This document shows positions 8,404 through 17,573 of a DNA stretch of 64,000 nucleotides, one piece after another. The notes beneath the pieces are model-generated. The model searched no databases, was not told where the DNA came from, and saw nothing but the letters and a program-made list of their open reading frames with translations. The stretch covers positions 108,600 through 172,599 of the forward strand of contig NZ_AJXU01000007.1 of the NCBI RefSeq assembly GCF_000264315.1. The letters run 5' to 3'. Position 1 is the first letter of the stretch; each line of letters opens with the position of its first letter. Origin of the DNA: Rhodanobacter fulvus Jip2. Lineage in GTDB: Bacteria; Pseudomonadota; Gammaproteobacteria; Xanthomonadales; Rhodanobacteraceae. A program made the translations under genes and the position numbers.

Positions 8404-9060
8404 TCAGGAACGAGGAGAATGCGGCAGTTTCAGAAGGGGCTGCAGGCCCTGCCACACAGTCTCCAGCACGGTCGGTTCCGCCGCCGCGACGGGGTGCAGG
8501 CCGTCGTTTTGCATCAAGGCCGGGTCCATCGCGACGCCTTTCAGCAGGAACGGTACCAGCGCCAGTTTCCGTGACGCGGCCAGGTCGGCGTAGACCGCGC
8601 GCAAGCCGTCACGGTAGCGGGATCCGTAATTCACCGGCAATTCGATGCCCACCAGCAACACCCGCGCGCGGCTCTTCTGCGCCATGGTGATCATCGCGTC
8701 GAGGTTGTCGCGCAACGCCGGCAACGGCAAACCGCGCAGCCCGTCGTTGGCGCCCAGTTCGATCACCAGCACGTCCGGATGGTATTTCTGCAGCAGCGCC
8801 GGCAGGCGGTTGCGGCCACTGAGCGAGGTCTCGCCGCTGATGCTGGCATTGACCGCGCGCCATTCCGGCACCATCTTGCCCAGACGCGTGTCCAGCAAGT
8901 GCACCCAGCCGGCTTCGACCGGAATGTTGTGCGCGGCGGACAGCGAGTCACCCAGCACCAATACCGTTTTTTTCGGCGTGGCGGCCTGCGCGCTGCCGAC
9001 ACCGATGCAGCAAAGCAGCACCCATACGCTCCATATCCTCCAACCAGGGCTTCGATGCAT
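8404..9060 (-). CDS. tesA: Acyl-CoA thioesterase I / arylesterase (SGNH hydrolase)
   Basis: Periplasmic SGNH-family esterase of the TesA/ApeA/PldC type, 218 residues. The signal peptide ends AQA at about residue 26. The four SGNH blocks are seen: GDSLS with Ser39, the block II glycine in SGETS (76), GANDG with Asn105, and DGLHP with Asp186 and His189. It hydrolyses acyl thioesters and lysophospholipids. It is divergent from ybbA, as in E. coli, but here the two start codons overlap (9060 reading left, 9059 reading right), so the promoter of each gene must lie inside the other. Confidence 0.93.
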   Translation of the reverse strand: MHRSPGWRIWSVWVLLCCIGVGSAQAATPKKTVLVLGDSLSAAHNIPVEAGWVHLLDTRLGKMVPEWRAVNASISGETSLSGRNRLPALLQKYHPDVLVIELGANDGLRGLPLPALRDNLDAMITMAQKSRARVLLVGIELPVNYGSRYRDGLRAVYADLAASRKLALVPFLLKGVAMDPALMQNDGLHPVAAAEPTVLETVWQGLQPLLKLPHSPRS

Positions 9061-9754
9061 GAGTGATTCTTCCCATCCGCTTGTCGTGGCCTGCGATGTT
9101 AGCAAGTCGGTCGTTGGCCCCGAGGGCGCCCTGGACATCCTGCGCGGGGTGAATCTGCAAATCCTGCCCGGCGAAAGTTTCGCCATCGTGGGCGCGTCGG
9201 GTTCAGGCAAGACCACCCTGCTCGGCCTGCTGGCCGGGCTGGACACGTCCAGCAGCGGCAGCATCCATCTGGACGGCCATGCGCTGGAATCGCTGGATGA
9301 GGAAGCACGCGCGGACCTGCGCCGGCGACTGGTGGGTTTCGTGTTCCAGTCGTTCCACCTGCTGCCGGCGCTCACCGCCGAGGAAAACGTGATGCTGCCG
9401 CTGGAACTGGAAGGCGCCAGCGATGCGCGATCGCGCGCGCGCCAGGCACTGGACGCGGTGGGGCTGACGTCGCGGCGAAGGCACTACCCGGCGCAGCTTT
9501 CCGGAGGCGAACAGCAGCGCGTGGCGATCGCCCGCGCGTTCGTGCACGGCCCGCGCGTGCTGTTCGCCGACGAGCCCACCGGCAACCTCGACCAGCGCAC
9601 CGGCCACCACATCTGCGACCTGCTGTTTGCGCTGAACCGCGATCACCACACCACCCTGGTGCTGGTGACCCACGACGCCGAATTGGCGGCGCGCTGCGAT
9701 CGGCGGATCGAACTTGAAGAAGGCCGCGTCGTGGCCGCAGGCGCCCACTCATGA
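9059..9754 (+). CDS. ybbA: ABC transporter ATP-binding protein, YbbA type
   Basis: ATPase of the LolD/MacB family, 231 residues. Walker A GASGSGKT at 45-52, signature LSGGEQQR at about 147, Walker [11 protein letters not shown] at about 168 and the H-loop VTHD near 198. It overlaps the permease gene by four bases (ATGA) and so forms an export or extrusion pair with it. In E. coli the same tesA / ybbA-ybbP layout is conserved; the substrate is not established. Confidence 0.93.
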   Translation: MSDSSHPLVVACDVSKSVVGPEGALDILRGVNLQILPGESFAIVGASGSGKTTLLGLLAGLDTSSSGSIHLDGHALESLDEEARADLRRRLVGFVFQSFHLLPALTAEENVMLPLELEGASDARSRARQALDAVGLTSRRRHYPAQLSGGEQQRVAIARAFVHGPRVLFADEPTGNLDQRTGHHICDLLFALNRDHHTTLVLVTHDAELAARCDRRIELEEGRVVAAGAHS

Positions 9755-12234
9755 GGATGCTCTGGCTGGCGCTGCGCAGCTTGCGGCGGGAATGGCATTT
9801 GCCGGAACTGCGCACGCTGGCCGCGTCGCTGGTGCTGGCGGTGGTGGCGCTGGGCGTGGTGGCCACGCTTGCCGCGCGGATTGAGCGCGGCATGCTGGCT
9901 GGCGCGGCCGAATTGATCGGCGGCGACATCGGCGTGTCCTCGCCGCAGGCGTTGCCCGACAACTACGCCGACGCAGCGCGCCACCGTGGCTTGCAGATTG
10001 CACACAGCGCCAGTTTCCCCAGCGTGGCGTTTGCCGGCGACCAGACCCAACTGCTCGATGTGCTGGCGGCCGGGCCGCGCTACCCGTTGCGCGGCACGCT
10101 GCAACTCGGTGATGCGGCGGGCCGCAGCCACATCGGCCAGGCGCCTGCCCCGGGCCAGGTCTATCTCGATCATCGCGCGCTGGTCGCGCTCAACCTGAAA
10201 GTCGGGCAGCCGCTGCAACTGGGCGGGCGCGAGTTGACCATCGCCGCGGAACTCCAACGCCAACCCGATGGCGGCCAGTTGCTGGCGCTGGCGCCACGGG
10301 CGCTGATGAATCTGGCCGATGCGCGCCAGGCCGGCCTGCTCGATCCCGGCAGCCGCGCCCGCCATCGGTTGCTGCTGGCAGGTGAACCGAGCGCAGTGGA
10401 CGCGTGGCGTCAGCAGGTGCAGGCATCCGCACTGCCGCAAGGCGCCCAACTGATTACGCCCGAACAGACCCAGGAGCGCATGCGCACCTCGTTCGATCGC
10501 GCCGGCGCCTTTCTGCGCCTCACCGCCTTGCTGTCGGCGCTGCTGGCCGGCATCGCCATTGCGCTGTCGGCGCAACGCTATGCGCGGCGCAAGACCGCCG
10601 AAGTCGCCCTGCTGCGCGCGCTGGGCACGCCGCGCCGGCAGGTGATGGGTTTGCTGCTGGGTACGCTGGGTGCGTTGGCGATACCGGCCACTGCGCTGGG
10701 GGCCGCGCTGGCTTTGGGCTTGTCGCAGCTGGCGTGGCTGTTCGCCAGCACGCTGTTCGGTTCGGCGCCGACCTCGTTGCCGCTGGCGCCGTCCTTCGCA
10801 GCGGCCGCCATGGGTCTGGCAGTGCTGGCGGGTTTTGCGTTGCCACCGCTGGCGCGGCTGGCCGAGGTGCCGCCGGTCGCGGTATTTCGCCAGAGCGCCA
10901 CCCGTAAAACGCGACGCTTCGATGCGCTGTACCTGATACCCGTGCTGGTGGCGCTGGGCCTGATCTGGGCGCAGAGCCAGTCGCTGACGCTGGCCGGCAT
11001 CCTCGCCGCCAGCCTGCTCGGCGTGGCCGTGGTTGCCGCGCTGCTGGCGGCGTTGATGCTGTGGCTGGCGCGACGCGTGGCGCCCGGCGCACATCCCGGC
11101 CTGCGGCTGGGGCTGGCGGCGTTGGCGCGGCGACGCACACTGAGCCTGATCCAGGCCACCGCACTCAGCCTCGGCATGTGTGCGCTGCTGTTGCTGGCGA
11201 TCGTGGCGCCGGCTTTGCTGCAGGGCTGGCGTCAGGAGCTGCCGCCCGACACGCCAAACTGGTTCGCGATGAACCTGCAGGACGATCAACGCGAGGGCTT
11301 TGCCCAGGCGCTGGAAAAAATCGGCGGCGAGAAACTCAACATGATGCCGCTGGCCGTGGGCAAACTCACGACGATCAACGGCCAGCCGATCGACCAGGTG
11401 CACTTCGAGGACGAACGCGCCGACGACCGCGCGGATCGCCAGCTGCGGCTGTCATGGGCCGATGCCCTGCCGCCCAGCAACCAGGTGATTGCCGGACAGT
11501 GGCCGGGGCCACATCCGGCGCAGGCCGAGGTGTCGGTCGATACCACATGGCGCGACATGTTTGCGCTGAAGTTGGGCGATACGCTGCGCTTCGACATCGG
11601 CGAGGGCAGCATCGACGCGAAGATAACCAGCATCCGCAAGGTCGACTGGAGTTCGTTCCGGGTCAACTTTTTCCTGATGCTGGATCCGGCCCACGCCGGT
11701 AATCTGCCGCACACCTGGCTGGCCAGCTTCTACCTGCCGCCCGGCCATGCCGACGGGCTGGCGCAGCTGTCGCGCGACTACGGCAACCTCAGCCTGATCG
11801 ACGTGGATTCGTTGCTCGACCGGGTGCGCGAGATCGTCGACCGGGTGGGCAATGCCGTGCGCTGGATTCTTGGTTTCAGCCTGCTGGCCGGCGCCCTGGT
11901 CCTGGCCGCCGCGCTCGCCGCCAGCGCGGCCGAGCGCCAGCACGAAGCGGCGCTATTGCGCACGCTGGGTGCCCGCCGCGCCCAATTGCGGGTGGCGGCG
12001 GCCTGCGAGTTCGCGCTGCTCGGATTGATCGCCGGCCTCACCGCCGCGCTGGGCGCCGCCGGTGCGGGCTGGTGGTTGGGCCGCGCGGTGTTTCATATCG
12101 AGCACTTCATGCCGCCACTGGTGCCGCTGACGCTGGCCGCCATCGCCGCGGCCCTGGTCGTGATGGCGCTGGGGCTGGTTGGCACGCGCAAGGTCAGCCG
12201 CACGCCACCGATGCGCCTGTTGCGGGAGGGGTGA
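9751..12234 (+). CDS. ybbP: FtsX-family ABC permease, YbbP type
   Basis: 827-residue membrane protein with a first helix at about 22-44, a large extracytoplasmic domain, a block of FtsX-type helices around 240-400 preceded by AQRYARRKTAEVALLRALG, a second extracytoplasmic domain, and a final FtsX block with the paired motif RQHEAALLRTLGARRAQ. The two repeated 'ALLRxLG' cytoplasmic loops are the coupling segments typical of this family. Partner ATPase is the overlapping ybbA. Related permeases move lipids or lipoproteins, or do mechanical work, rather than classical solute transport. Confidence 0.9.
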   Translation: MRMLWLALRSLRREWHLPELRTLAASLVLAVVALGVVATLAARIERGMLAGAAELIGGDIGVSSPQALPDNYADAARHRGLQIAHSASFPSVAFAGDQTQLLDVLAAGPRYPLRGTLQLGDAAGRSHIGQAPAPGQVYLDHRALVALNLKVGQPLQLGGRELTIAAELQRQPDGGQLLALAPRALMNLADARQAGLLDPGSRARHRLLLAGEPSAVDAWRQQVQASALPQGAQLITPEQTQERMRTSFDRAGAFLRLTALLSALLAGIAIALSAQRYARRKTAEVALLRALGTPRRQVMGLLLGTLGALAIPATALGAALALGLSQLAWLFASTLFGSAPTSLPLAPSFAAAAMGLAVLAGFALPPLARLAEVPPVAVFRQSATRKTRRFDALYLIPVLVALGLIWAQSQSLTLAGILAASLLGVAVVAALLAALMLWLARRVAPGAHPGLRLGLAALARRRTLSLIQATALSLGMCALLLLAIVAPALLQGWRQELPPDTPNWFAMNLQDDQREGFAQALEKIGGEKLNMMPLAVGKLTTINGQPIDQVHFEDERADDRADRQLRLSWADALPPSNQVIAGQWPGPHPAQAEVSVDTTWRDMFALKLGDTLRFDIGEGSIDAKITSIRKVDWSSFRVNFFLMLDPAHAGNLPHTWLASFYLPPGHADGLAQLSRDYGNLSLIDVDSLLDRVREIVDRVGNAVRWILGFSLLAGALVLAAALAASAAERQHEAALLRTLGARRAQLRVAAACEFALLGLIAGLTAALGAAGAGWWLGRAVFHIEHFMPPLVPLTLAAIAAALVVMALGLVGTRKVSRTPPMRLLREG

Positions 12235-12280
12235 GGTTTCCTCCAGCCGATGACACACCCATCCACCGTCGCCGTTCGCC

Positions 12281-13414
12281 ATGACGCCTGACGTTCCGCC
12301 ACGACCATCGTGGCGCGCCTGGTTGCGCGACGAATGGCTGTTGCTGCTGTTCGCCGTTTTCGCTGGCGTCCTGGCGCTGCTCGACCCGCGGCCCCCTGCC
12401 GACTACCAGCGCTGGCTGCAATGGCCCACGCTGACCGGGCTCGCCGGGTTGCTGCTGGCGATCCAGGGCATTCGCGACAGCGGCCTGGTGCAGCACGCCG
12501 CCGCGGCGGTGATGGCGCGGGCGCATTCGCTGCGCGGACTCGGCCTGGGGCTGGTGGCCGCCACCGCCGTGCTGTCGATGGTGTTGACCAACGACGTGAG
12601 CCTGTTCCTGGTGGTGCCGCTGACGCTGGCGATCGGCACGATGTCGAACCTGCCGGTGTTGCGCATGGTGGTGCTGGAGGCGCTGGCGGTGAATGCGGGC
12701 TCGGCCCTGAGCCCGATCGGTAACCCGCAAAACCTGCTGCTGTGGCAGCACTCGGCGCTGGGCTTCGCGCAATTCGTCGCGGCGATGCTGCCAGCCGCCG
12801 CGGTGATGCTGACCATGGTGGCGTTGCTGACCGTGTTCTGGTTGCCGCGCGGCCGGGTGGCATTGACCACCGATCGGCTCGACCGCACCCCGACTTCCGT
12901 CCGCCTCGGCATGTGCTCGGCGCTGGCGCTGGCCGGCATGGTGGTGCTGATGGAACACGGCCACGCGCCGCTGGGTGCCGCTGTCCTGCTGATGCTGTTT
13001 GCGCTGGGCGCGCGCGCAAGCCTGCGGCGGATGGACTGGTTGTTGCTGCTGACGTTCGCCGCCATTTTCCTGGGGCTGGGGCATTTCGCCGAGTTGCCGT
13101 GGGTGCGCGGCGCCTTGCAGACCATGGATTTCAACCAGCCGTTGACGGTCTACCTCGGCGCCATCGTGGCGTCCCAGGTGATCAGCAACGTGCCGGCCAC
13201 CGTCCTGCTGCTCGATCGCGCGCCGGACGCCGTGGCGTTGGCGGTGGCGGTCAACGTGGGCGGCTTCGGCCTGGTGACCGGCTCGCTGGCCAACCTGATC
13301 GCGCTTCGCCTGGCGCGACAGCCGCACGGCCTGCGGCTGCTGCATGCGGTATCGATTCCGTTCCTGCTGGTGGCCGCGCCACTGGTGTATCTGGCGTGGC
13401 GCTGGCTGGGCTAG
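12281..13414 (+). CDS. SLC13/NhaD/ArsB-superfamily membrane carrier
   Basis: 377-residue integral membrane protein with about ten or eleven hydrophobic helices. Two related motifs typical of ion-transporter (IT) superfamily carriers are visible: LTNDVSLFLVVPL with NAGSALSPIGNPQNLLL in the first half, and SQVISNVPATVLLL with GGFGLVTGSLANLIAL in the second half. It resembles the YbiR/citrate-transporter-like group. The substrate (anion, dicarboxylate or Na+/H+) cannot be told from the sequence. It follows ybbP after 46 bases and may be co-transcribed. Confidence 0.8.
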   Translation: MTPDVPPRPSWRAWLRDEWLLLLFAVFAGVLALLDPRPPADYQRWLQWPTLTGLAGLLLAIQGIRDSGLVQHAAAAVMARAHSLRGLGLGLVAATAVLSMVLTNDVSLFLVVPLTLAIGTMSNLPVLRMVVLEALAVNAGSALSPIGNPQNLLLWQHSALGFAQFVAAMLPAAAVMLTMVALLTVFWLPRGRVALTTDRLDRTPTSVRLGMCSALALAGMVVLMEHGHAPLGAAVLLMLFALGARASLRRMDWLLLLTFAAIFLGLGHFAELPWVRGALQTMDFNQPLTVYLGAIVASQVISNVPATVLLLDRAPDAVALAVAVNVGGFGLVTGSLANLIALRLARQPHGLRLLHAVSIPFLLVAAPLVYLAWRWLG

Positions 13415-13505
13415 TCGGTCGCGAAACTGAGCGGCGCTTGAATGCACCTGTCAACGCGCATGGCGACCGCACGTTTTTTCTCCCACCTACCGACGGAGAT
13501 CCACC

Positions 13506-14027
13506 ATGCATCGCAAGACACTGCTCGCTTCCGCACTGGCCCTGCTGATGGCCGGTTCCGCCTCGTTCGCCATCGCGCAGAACGCTCCTGCTGCGACGCC
13601 TCCCGCCGCGGCGACGCAAGGCACCACCAGTCACGGGCATGGTGCCCACGGCATGCGCGATCATGGCGAGTATCGCCACGGCATGCAGCGCCACGGCTTC
13701 AACAAGGATCGCGGCGGCGTGATCGGCGACCTGCGCCAGCTGGAGCGCCTGTACCTGGAATCCGGCCGCAGCAAGGAGCTGACCGCGGTGTACAACGACG
13801 TGCTGGCCAAGTCGCAGAACCCGCGCGTGCGCAACTATGTCTATCACCACCTGGCCCGCTTGCAGGCACGTCCCGCCAACGTGGACCAGGCAATCGCCAC
13901 CCTGCGCAAGGGCCTGGACGAGAGCCTCGCCAGCGAGGCGAAGATGCAGGCGACGAAGGAAAAGATGCGCGCCGAGTGGCAGTCGCGTCGCGCCCAGGGT
14001 GCCACGACGCCGGCAACCGCCAAGTAA
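13506..14027 (+). CDS. His-rich periplasmic protein of unknown function
   Basis: 173 residues with a signal peptide ending AIA, an Ala/Pro-rich segment, a His/Gly/Met-rich stretch at 43-63 (HGHGAHGMRDHGEYRHG, six histidines in all) and a helical C-terminal part (DLRQLERLYLESGRSKELTAVYNDVL) that looks like a short helical-repeat domain. SD GGAG at 13496-13499. A strong terminator follows directly. I do not recognise the family; the His cluster suggests divalent-metal binding, but LTxxQ motifs of Spy/CpxP are absent. Confidence 0.75.
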   Translation: MHRKTLLASALALLMAGSASFAIAQNAPAATPPAAATQGTTSHGHGAHGMRDHGEYRHGMQRHGFNKDRGGVIGDLRQLERLYLESGRSKELTAVYNDVLAKSQNPRVRNYVYHHLARLQARPANVDQAIATLRKGLDESLASEAKMQATKEKMRAEWQSRRAQGATTPATAK

Positions 14028-14053
14028 TCAAGACGACACCTGCCGTGGAACGA

Positions 14054-14086
14054 AACGCGCGAGGGGCAACCTTCGCGCGTTTTTTC
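14054..14086 (+). terminator. Rho-independent terminator
   Basis: AACGCGCGA (14054-14062) pairs with TCGCGCGTT (14073-14081) around a GGGGCAACCT loop and runs into a T tract. It ends the His-rich gene; it also overlaps the end of mazG, which is convergent. Confidence 0.88.
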
Positions 14087-14510
14087 ATGATTGCCGTTCC
14101 GCCGATTTCGCGCGTTGCCACAGCCGCTCCTGCTCGGCCAGGCTGCACTTCGCAAACTCGACGCCATCGTCGGCCGCGAGTTGTTCCATCTGCCGGAACC
14201 GGCGCTCGAACTTGGCATTGGCATGGCGCAGCGCGCGCGGAAAATCCACGCCGGCATGGCGCGCGAGGTTCACCATCACGAACAGCACGTCGCCGATCTC
14301 GTCTTCCAGCCGCGCCGGGTCGGCGCCGGCAACGAACTCGGCACGCACCTCCTCGATCTCTTCGAGCAGTTTGTCCACTACCGGCTGCGGGTCGGTCCAT
14401 TCAAAGCCGGTGGCGGCCGCACGCTGCTGCAACCGCTCGGCACGTTTCCACTCGGGCAAGCCGTGCGGTACGCCAGCCAGCGCGCTCGGATCGGAAGCGC
14501 GCCGGCTCAC
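14085..14510 (-). CDS. mazG: MazG nucleotide pyrophosphohydrolase, N-terminal half missing
   Basis: Matches only the second half of MazG: the linker (SALAGVPHGLPEWKRAERLQ) and the C-terminal catalytic domain with EEIEE (50-54) and EIGD (71-74), the Mg2+-binding EExxE...ExxD residues. Full MazG is about 260-280 residues with two such domains; here the frame opens only inside the end of cysQ. GTG 14510, four bases after the cysQ stop, is the likeliest start (141 residues); a GTG at 14555 would overlap cysQ. In E. coli the C-terminal domain carries the activity, so the protein may still hydrolyse NTPs. Third gene of nudE-cysQ-mazG. Confidence 0.8.
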   Translation of the reverse strand: MSRRASDPSALAGVPHGLPEWKRAERLQQRAAATGFEWTDPQPVVDKLLEEIEEVRAEFVAGADPARLEDEIGDVLFVMVNLARHAGVDFPRALRHANAKFERRFRQMEQLAADDGVEFAKCSLAEQERLWQRAKSAERQS

Positions 14511-14514
14511 CCCA

Positions 14515-15327
14515 TCAATCCCGCGTGGCGGCTTGCAGGCGGGCCGACCAGTCACGCGAGCCGTCGCCGACCGCCAGGAATTCCGGATTCAGCAGCGATT
14601 CCCCGCGGTTGTAGCGGAACGGTGCACCAGCCAGATCAAGCACCGCACCACCGGCCTCCTCCAGCACGCATTGCGCGGCGGCGGTGTCCCACTCGCTGGT
14701 AAGCCCCAACCGCAGATAGACGTCTGCAGCACCCCGCGCAATCAGGCAGAACTTCAGCGAAGAGCCCATCGGCAACCGCTCGTAATCGCCGCCCACCAAC
14801 TGGCTCAGCAGGGCGTGCTCCGGACCGCCGTGCGAACGGCTGCCGGCAGCGGTGGCCGGCTGCGCCAGGCTGCGGGCGTGGATCGGTTGCCATGGCCCGT
14901 CAACCTTCTGCTGCAGCCAGGCACCCGCGCCCCGCGCGGCCACGTAGAGGTCACCCGTGACCGGCGCCAATACCGCGCCCAGCACGCTCTGGTGGTTGTC
15001 GATCAGGGCGATGTTGACGGTGAACTCACCGTTGCGCTTGACGAACTCGCGTGTGCCATCGAGCGGGTCGACCAGCCAGTAACGCGACCATTGCCGGCGC
15101 TGCGACCAATCCGCCGCACGGGCTTCTTCGGACACGATGGGAAGCGGTGGATCGAGTTCGGCCAGCGCCGCGGCAATCACCTGCTGGGCGGCCAGATCGG
15201 CGGCGGTGAGCGGTGACGCATCGGCCTTGGTCTGCACCGCGAAATCACCGCTGTAAATCGCCATGATGGCGTCGCCGGCAGCGCGGGCGATGGCACCGAC
15301 CTTTTGCGCCAGCGAAAGGTCGATCAT
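14515..15327 (-). CDS. cysQ: 3'(2'),5'-bisphosphate nucleotidase CysQ
   Basis: Inositol-monophosphatase-fold phosphatase, 270 residues, that removes the 3'-phosphate from PAP/PAPS made in sulfate assimilation. Metal-binding motifs: SEEAR (Glu near residue 66), DPLDGTREF and the C-terminal WDTAAAQCVLEEAGG. The C-terminus appears complete. It overlaps nudE by four bases and is followed almost at once by the truncated mazG. Confidence 0.93.
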   Translation of the reverse strand: MIDLSLAQKVGAIARAAGDAIMAIYSGDFAVQTKADASPLTAADLAAQQVIAAALAELDPPLPIVSEEARAADWSQRRQWSRYWLVDPLDGTREFVKRNGEFTVNIALIDNHQSVLGAVLAPVTGDLYVAARGAGAWLQQKVDGPWQPIHARSLAQPATAAGSRSHGGPEHALLSQLVGGDYERLPMGSSLKFCLIARGAADVYLRLGLTSEWDTAAAQCVLEEAGGAVLDLAGAPFRYNRGESLLNPEFLAVGDGSRDWSARLQAATRD

Positions 15328-15878
15328 GAGCGCGTGAACCGGCCGGCCAGGTATTCGCGCGCCATGAAGAGCGCGGCGATCGAACGCCCCTCGGTGACGT
15401 CGTCGCGACCGAGCAGGGTATGCAATTCGGACATTTTCCAGGGCACCACTTCAGGCGGCTCCGGCTCGTCGCCGGGCAACCGCTCGGGGTAAAGATCCTG
15501 CGCCAGCACCACATGCGCCATGTGCGTCATGTACGAGGGCGACAGCGACAGGTTGTGCAGTATTTTCAGCTTCCGCGCGCCGTAACCGACCTCTTCCTTC
15601 AGCTCGCGGTTGGCGCCCTGCTCGGCGGTCTCGTCCTGGTCCAGGCGACCTTTCGGCAGACCGAGTTCGTAACGTCCCACGCCACCACCGTATTCGCGGA
15701 TCAGCAGCACGGTGTCGTCATCCAGCATCGGCACGATGATCACCGCGCCCAAGCCGCCCCCTTTAAGGCGCTCGTAGGTGCGCCGCACGCCGTTGGAAAA
15801 TTCCAGGTCGACTTGTTCGACCTGAAAACGGCCGTGGGCGACGTCGCGCGTGGCATGGATGATCGGCAGTTTCGGCAT
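15324..15878 (-). CDS. nudE: ADP compounds hydrolase NudE
   Basis: Nudix hydrolase of 184 residues. The Nudix box matches GX5EX7REUXEEXGU in full: it begins at GRLDQDE and ends at RELKEEVGY. Family members cleave ADP-ribose, NADH and Ap3A-type dinucleotides. First gene of the nudE-cysQ-mazG operon, an order common in xanthomonads and pseudomonads. Confidence 0.93.
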   Translation of the reverse strand: MPKLPIIHATRDVAHGRFQVEQVDLEFSNGVRRTYERLKGGGLGAVIIVPMLDDDTVLLIREYGGGVGRYELGLPKGRLDQDETAEQGANRELKEEVGYGARKLKILHNLSLSPSYMTHMAHVVLAQDLYPERLPGDEPEPPEVVPWKMSELHTLLGRDDVTEGRSIAALFMAREYLAGRFTRS

Positions 15879-15940
15879 CCGCCCATTCTAGAAGCCCGCA
15901 CCGCAGAAATCGAACGCCGCGCGACGTCAACCGACGCGAT

Positions 15941-16717
15941 TCAGAGGCGCAGCCGCTGCAGCGCCTGTGCGTGGATGGCCGGCGTGCCCGCCAGCACGCT
16001 GCGCGTATCGAGCGTCAACGGTGCGCCGTCCAGTTCGGTGAACACACCACCGGCCTCGCGCACGATCACCGCCAGCGCCGCGATGTCCAGGATGTTCACG
16101 TCCGACTCGATCACCAGATCCAGCCCGCCGCGCGCCAGCAGGTGGTAGTGGCAGAAATCGCCGTAGCCGCGGATGCGGTTGCTGTCGCGGATCAACGCGC
16201 CCAGCGCATCCCAGCGCGCGTCGGTCGTCAGCGTCTTGACGTTGCCGGTGGACACGGAGGCCTGCGCCATCGCCGACGTGCCCGCCACCTGCACCCGCGC
16301 ACCATCCATCCACGCGCCGCCGCCGGCACTGGCCCACATCACCTCGCCGTAGATCGGCGCGCTGGACACGCCAAGGATCAGCTCGTCGCCTTCCATCAAA
16401 GCGATCTGGGTCGAGAAGAACGGCGTACGCCGCACGAAGCTCTTGGTGCCGTCCAGCGGATCGACCAGCCACATCAGGCCGCCACGCTCGCCGTCCAGGC
16501 CGTATTCCTCGCCGTAGATGGACGCCTGCGGCAACGCCGCCTGCAGGATCTTGCGAATCGCCTGCTCCGCCTCGCGGTCGGCGATGGTGACGGGGGTGGC
16601 GTCTTCTTTCAGTTCCACCGCCACGCCCTGTTGCCAGTAATGGCGAATGACCTCACCGGCGGCGGCGGCGGCTTCCTTGGCGGCGGCAAGCGCCTGAGCG
16701 AGTGTTGCGGAATCCAT
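15941..16717 (-). CDS. Inositol monophosphatase-family phosphatase (histidinol-phosphatase-like)
   Basis: 258 residues with the full metal site of the family: GEEYG, DPLDGTKSF and the C-terminal DILDIAAL-type motif (NILDIAAL). The DPLDGTKSFVRRTPFF stretch resembles the HisN group of histidinol-phosphatases more than inositol phosphatases, but xanthomonads generally also have bifunctional HisB, so the substrate is uncertain. ATG 16717 is preceded by AGGAAACA. It lies 31 bases after gspN on the same strand. It is a second, divergent member of the fold next to cysQ. Confidence 0.82.
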   Translation of the reverse strand: MDSATLAQALAAAKEAAAAAGEVIRHYWQQGVAVELKEDATPVTIADREAEQAIRKILQAALPQASIYGEEYGLDGERGGLMWLVDPLDGTKSFVRRTPFFSTQIALMEGDELILGVSSAPIYGEVMWASAGGGAWMDGARVQVAGTSAMAQASVSTGNVKTLTTDARWDALGALIRDSNRIRGYGDFCHYHLLARGGLDLVIESDVNILDIAALAVIVREAGGVFTELDGAPLTLDTRSVLAGTPAIHAQALQRLRL

Positions 16718-16748
16718 GTTGTTTCCTGTTCGTGGAAAAAATTCGTGT

Positions 16749-17510
16749 TCAGAGGGCAAGGCCACCACGGCGGTCGACATGCACGGTGCCGCCGGCGTCG
16801 ATGGTTCCCCATCGATGCAACCACTGGCGCAGCGCGCGATCGGGATCATGCGGCTGCAATGTCGCCTGCAACCGCCAGCCGAGCAGATTCCCCTGCATCT
16901 GGCCGTTGCCGCGCAGCGGGCCGTCGTCCTCGTTGTGGAATTGTGCCTTGATCCACCCGTCGCGCGCCTGTGCCTGCACTTGCCAGCTGCCCAGCACCAT
17001 CTCGCCGCCAGCCCCTTGAATCGAGGCATTGCGCCAGCGGGCGGTGCCTTGCAGGTCCATGGGCCAGCCGCTTTGCAGCAGCGCACGATCGACCGACAAG
17101 TGTATTTCGCCGCGCGGCTGGCCGATCGTGGCCAGCCAGCCTTGCCACGCTGCGCCCAGCACCACGCGGGCCTGCACGTTTCGCCAGTCGTAGGTATCCG
17201 ACGAAACCCTGCGCATGCTGCCGCTGAAATCCAGCTGCGGACCCTCGATGTCGAGTTGCAGCCGCACATCGCCCCACAAGGCGCGACGCGAGAGTTGCCA
17301 CTGCACGTGTCCCAGATCGTGGCCGTTGCGATCCCGCCATTGCCCTGCCTGGCCCTGCCATACCGAACCGCTGACCTGCCGCAATTGCATGCCATGCAGT
17401 TGCGGCGCGATCAGCGCCACCGCCCACCGCGCCGGGAAAAACCACAGCAGGACCGCCACGGCCAGCAGCACAACGCCGAAGCCAGGCAGGATTTTCCGCA
17501 AATACGTCAA
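16749..17510 (-). CDS. gspN: Type II secretion system protein N
   Basis: 253-residue bitopic inner-membrane protein: a short cytoplasmic N-terminus, one membrane helix at about 9-25 (VVLLAVAVLLWFF) and a periplasmic domain with the GspN pattern of W/G-rich beta-strands (VSGSVWQGQAGQW, RRALWGDVRLQLD, DLQGTARWRNASI). It belongs to the general secretion (Xps/Gsp) machine; the other gsp genes are not in the window. It is divergent from bioA with a 63-base spacer. Confidence 0.85.
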   Translation of the reverse strand: MTYLRKILPGFGVVLLAVAVLLWFFPARWAVALIAPQLHGMQLRQVSGSVWQGQAGQWRDRNGHDLGHVQWQLSRRALWGDVRLQLDIEGPQLDFSGSMRRVSSDTYDWRNVQARVVLGAAWQGWLATIGQPRGEIHLSVDRALLQSGWPMDLQGTARWRNASIQGAGGEMVLGSWQVQAQARDGWIKAQFHNEDDGPLRGNGQMQGNLLGWRLQATLQPHDPDRALRQWLHRWGTIDAGGTVHVDRRGGLAL

Positions 17511-17573
17511 GGCGCTTCCAGAAGAAAAGCCGCAACACTTGAGTGATCACGGCGCAGGGCCGATGATAACCGG

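Noticed and set aside
15941..17395. A 484-codon frame running through gspN into the phosphatase gene.
   Set aside because: The part before 16717 is out of frame with gspN and reads as Cys/Arg-rich noise; the phosphatase begins at ATG 16717.
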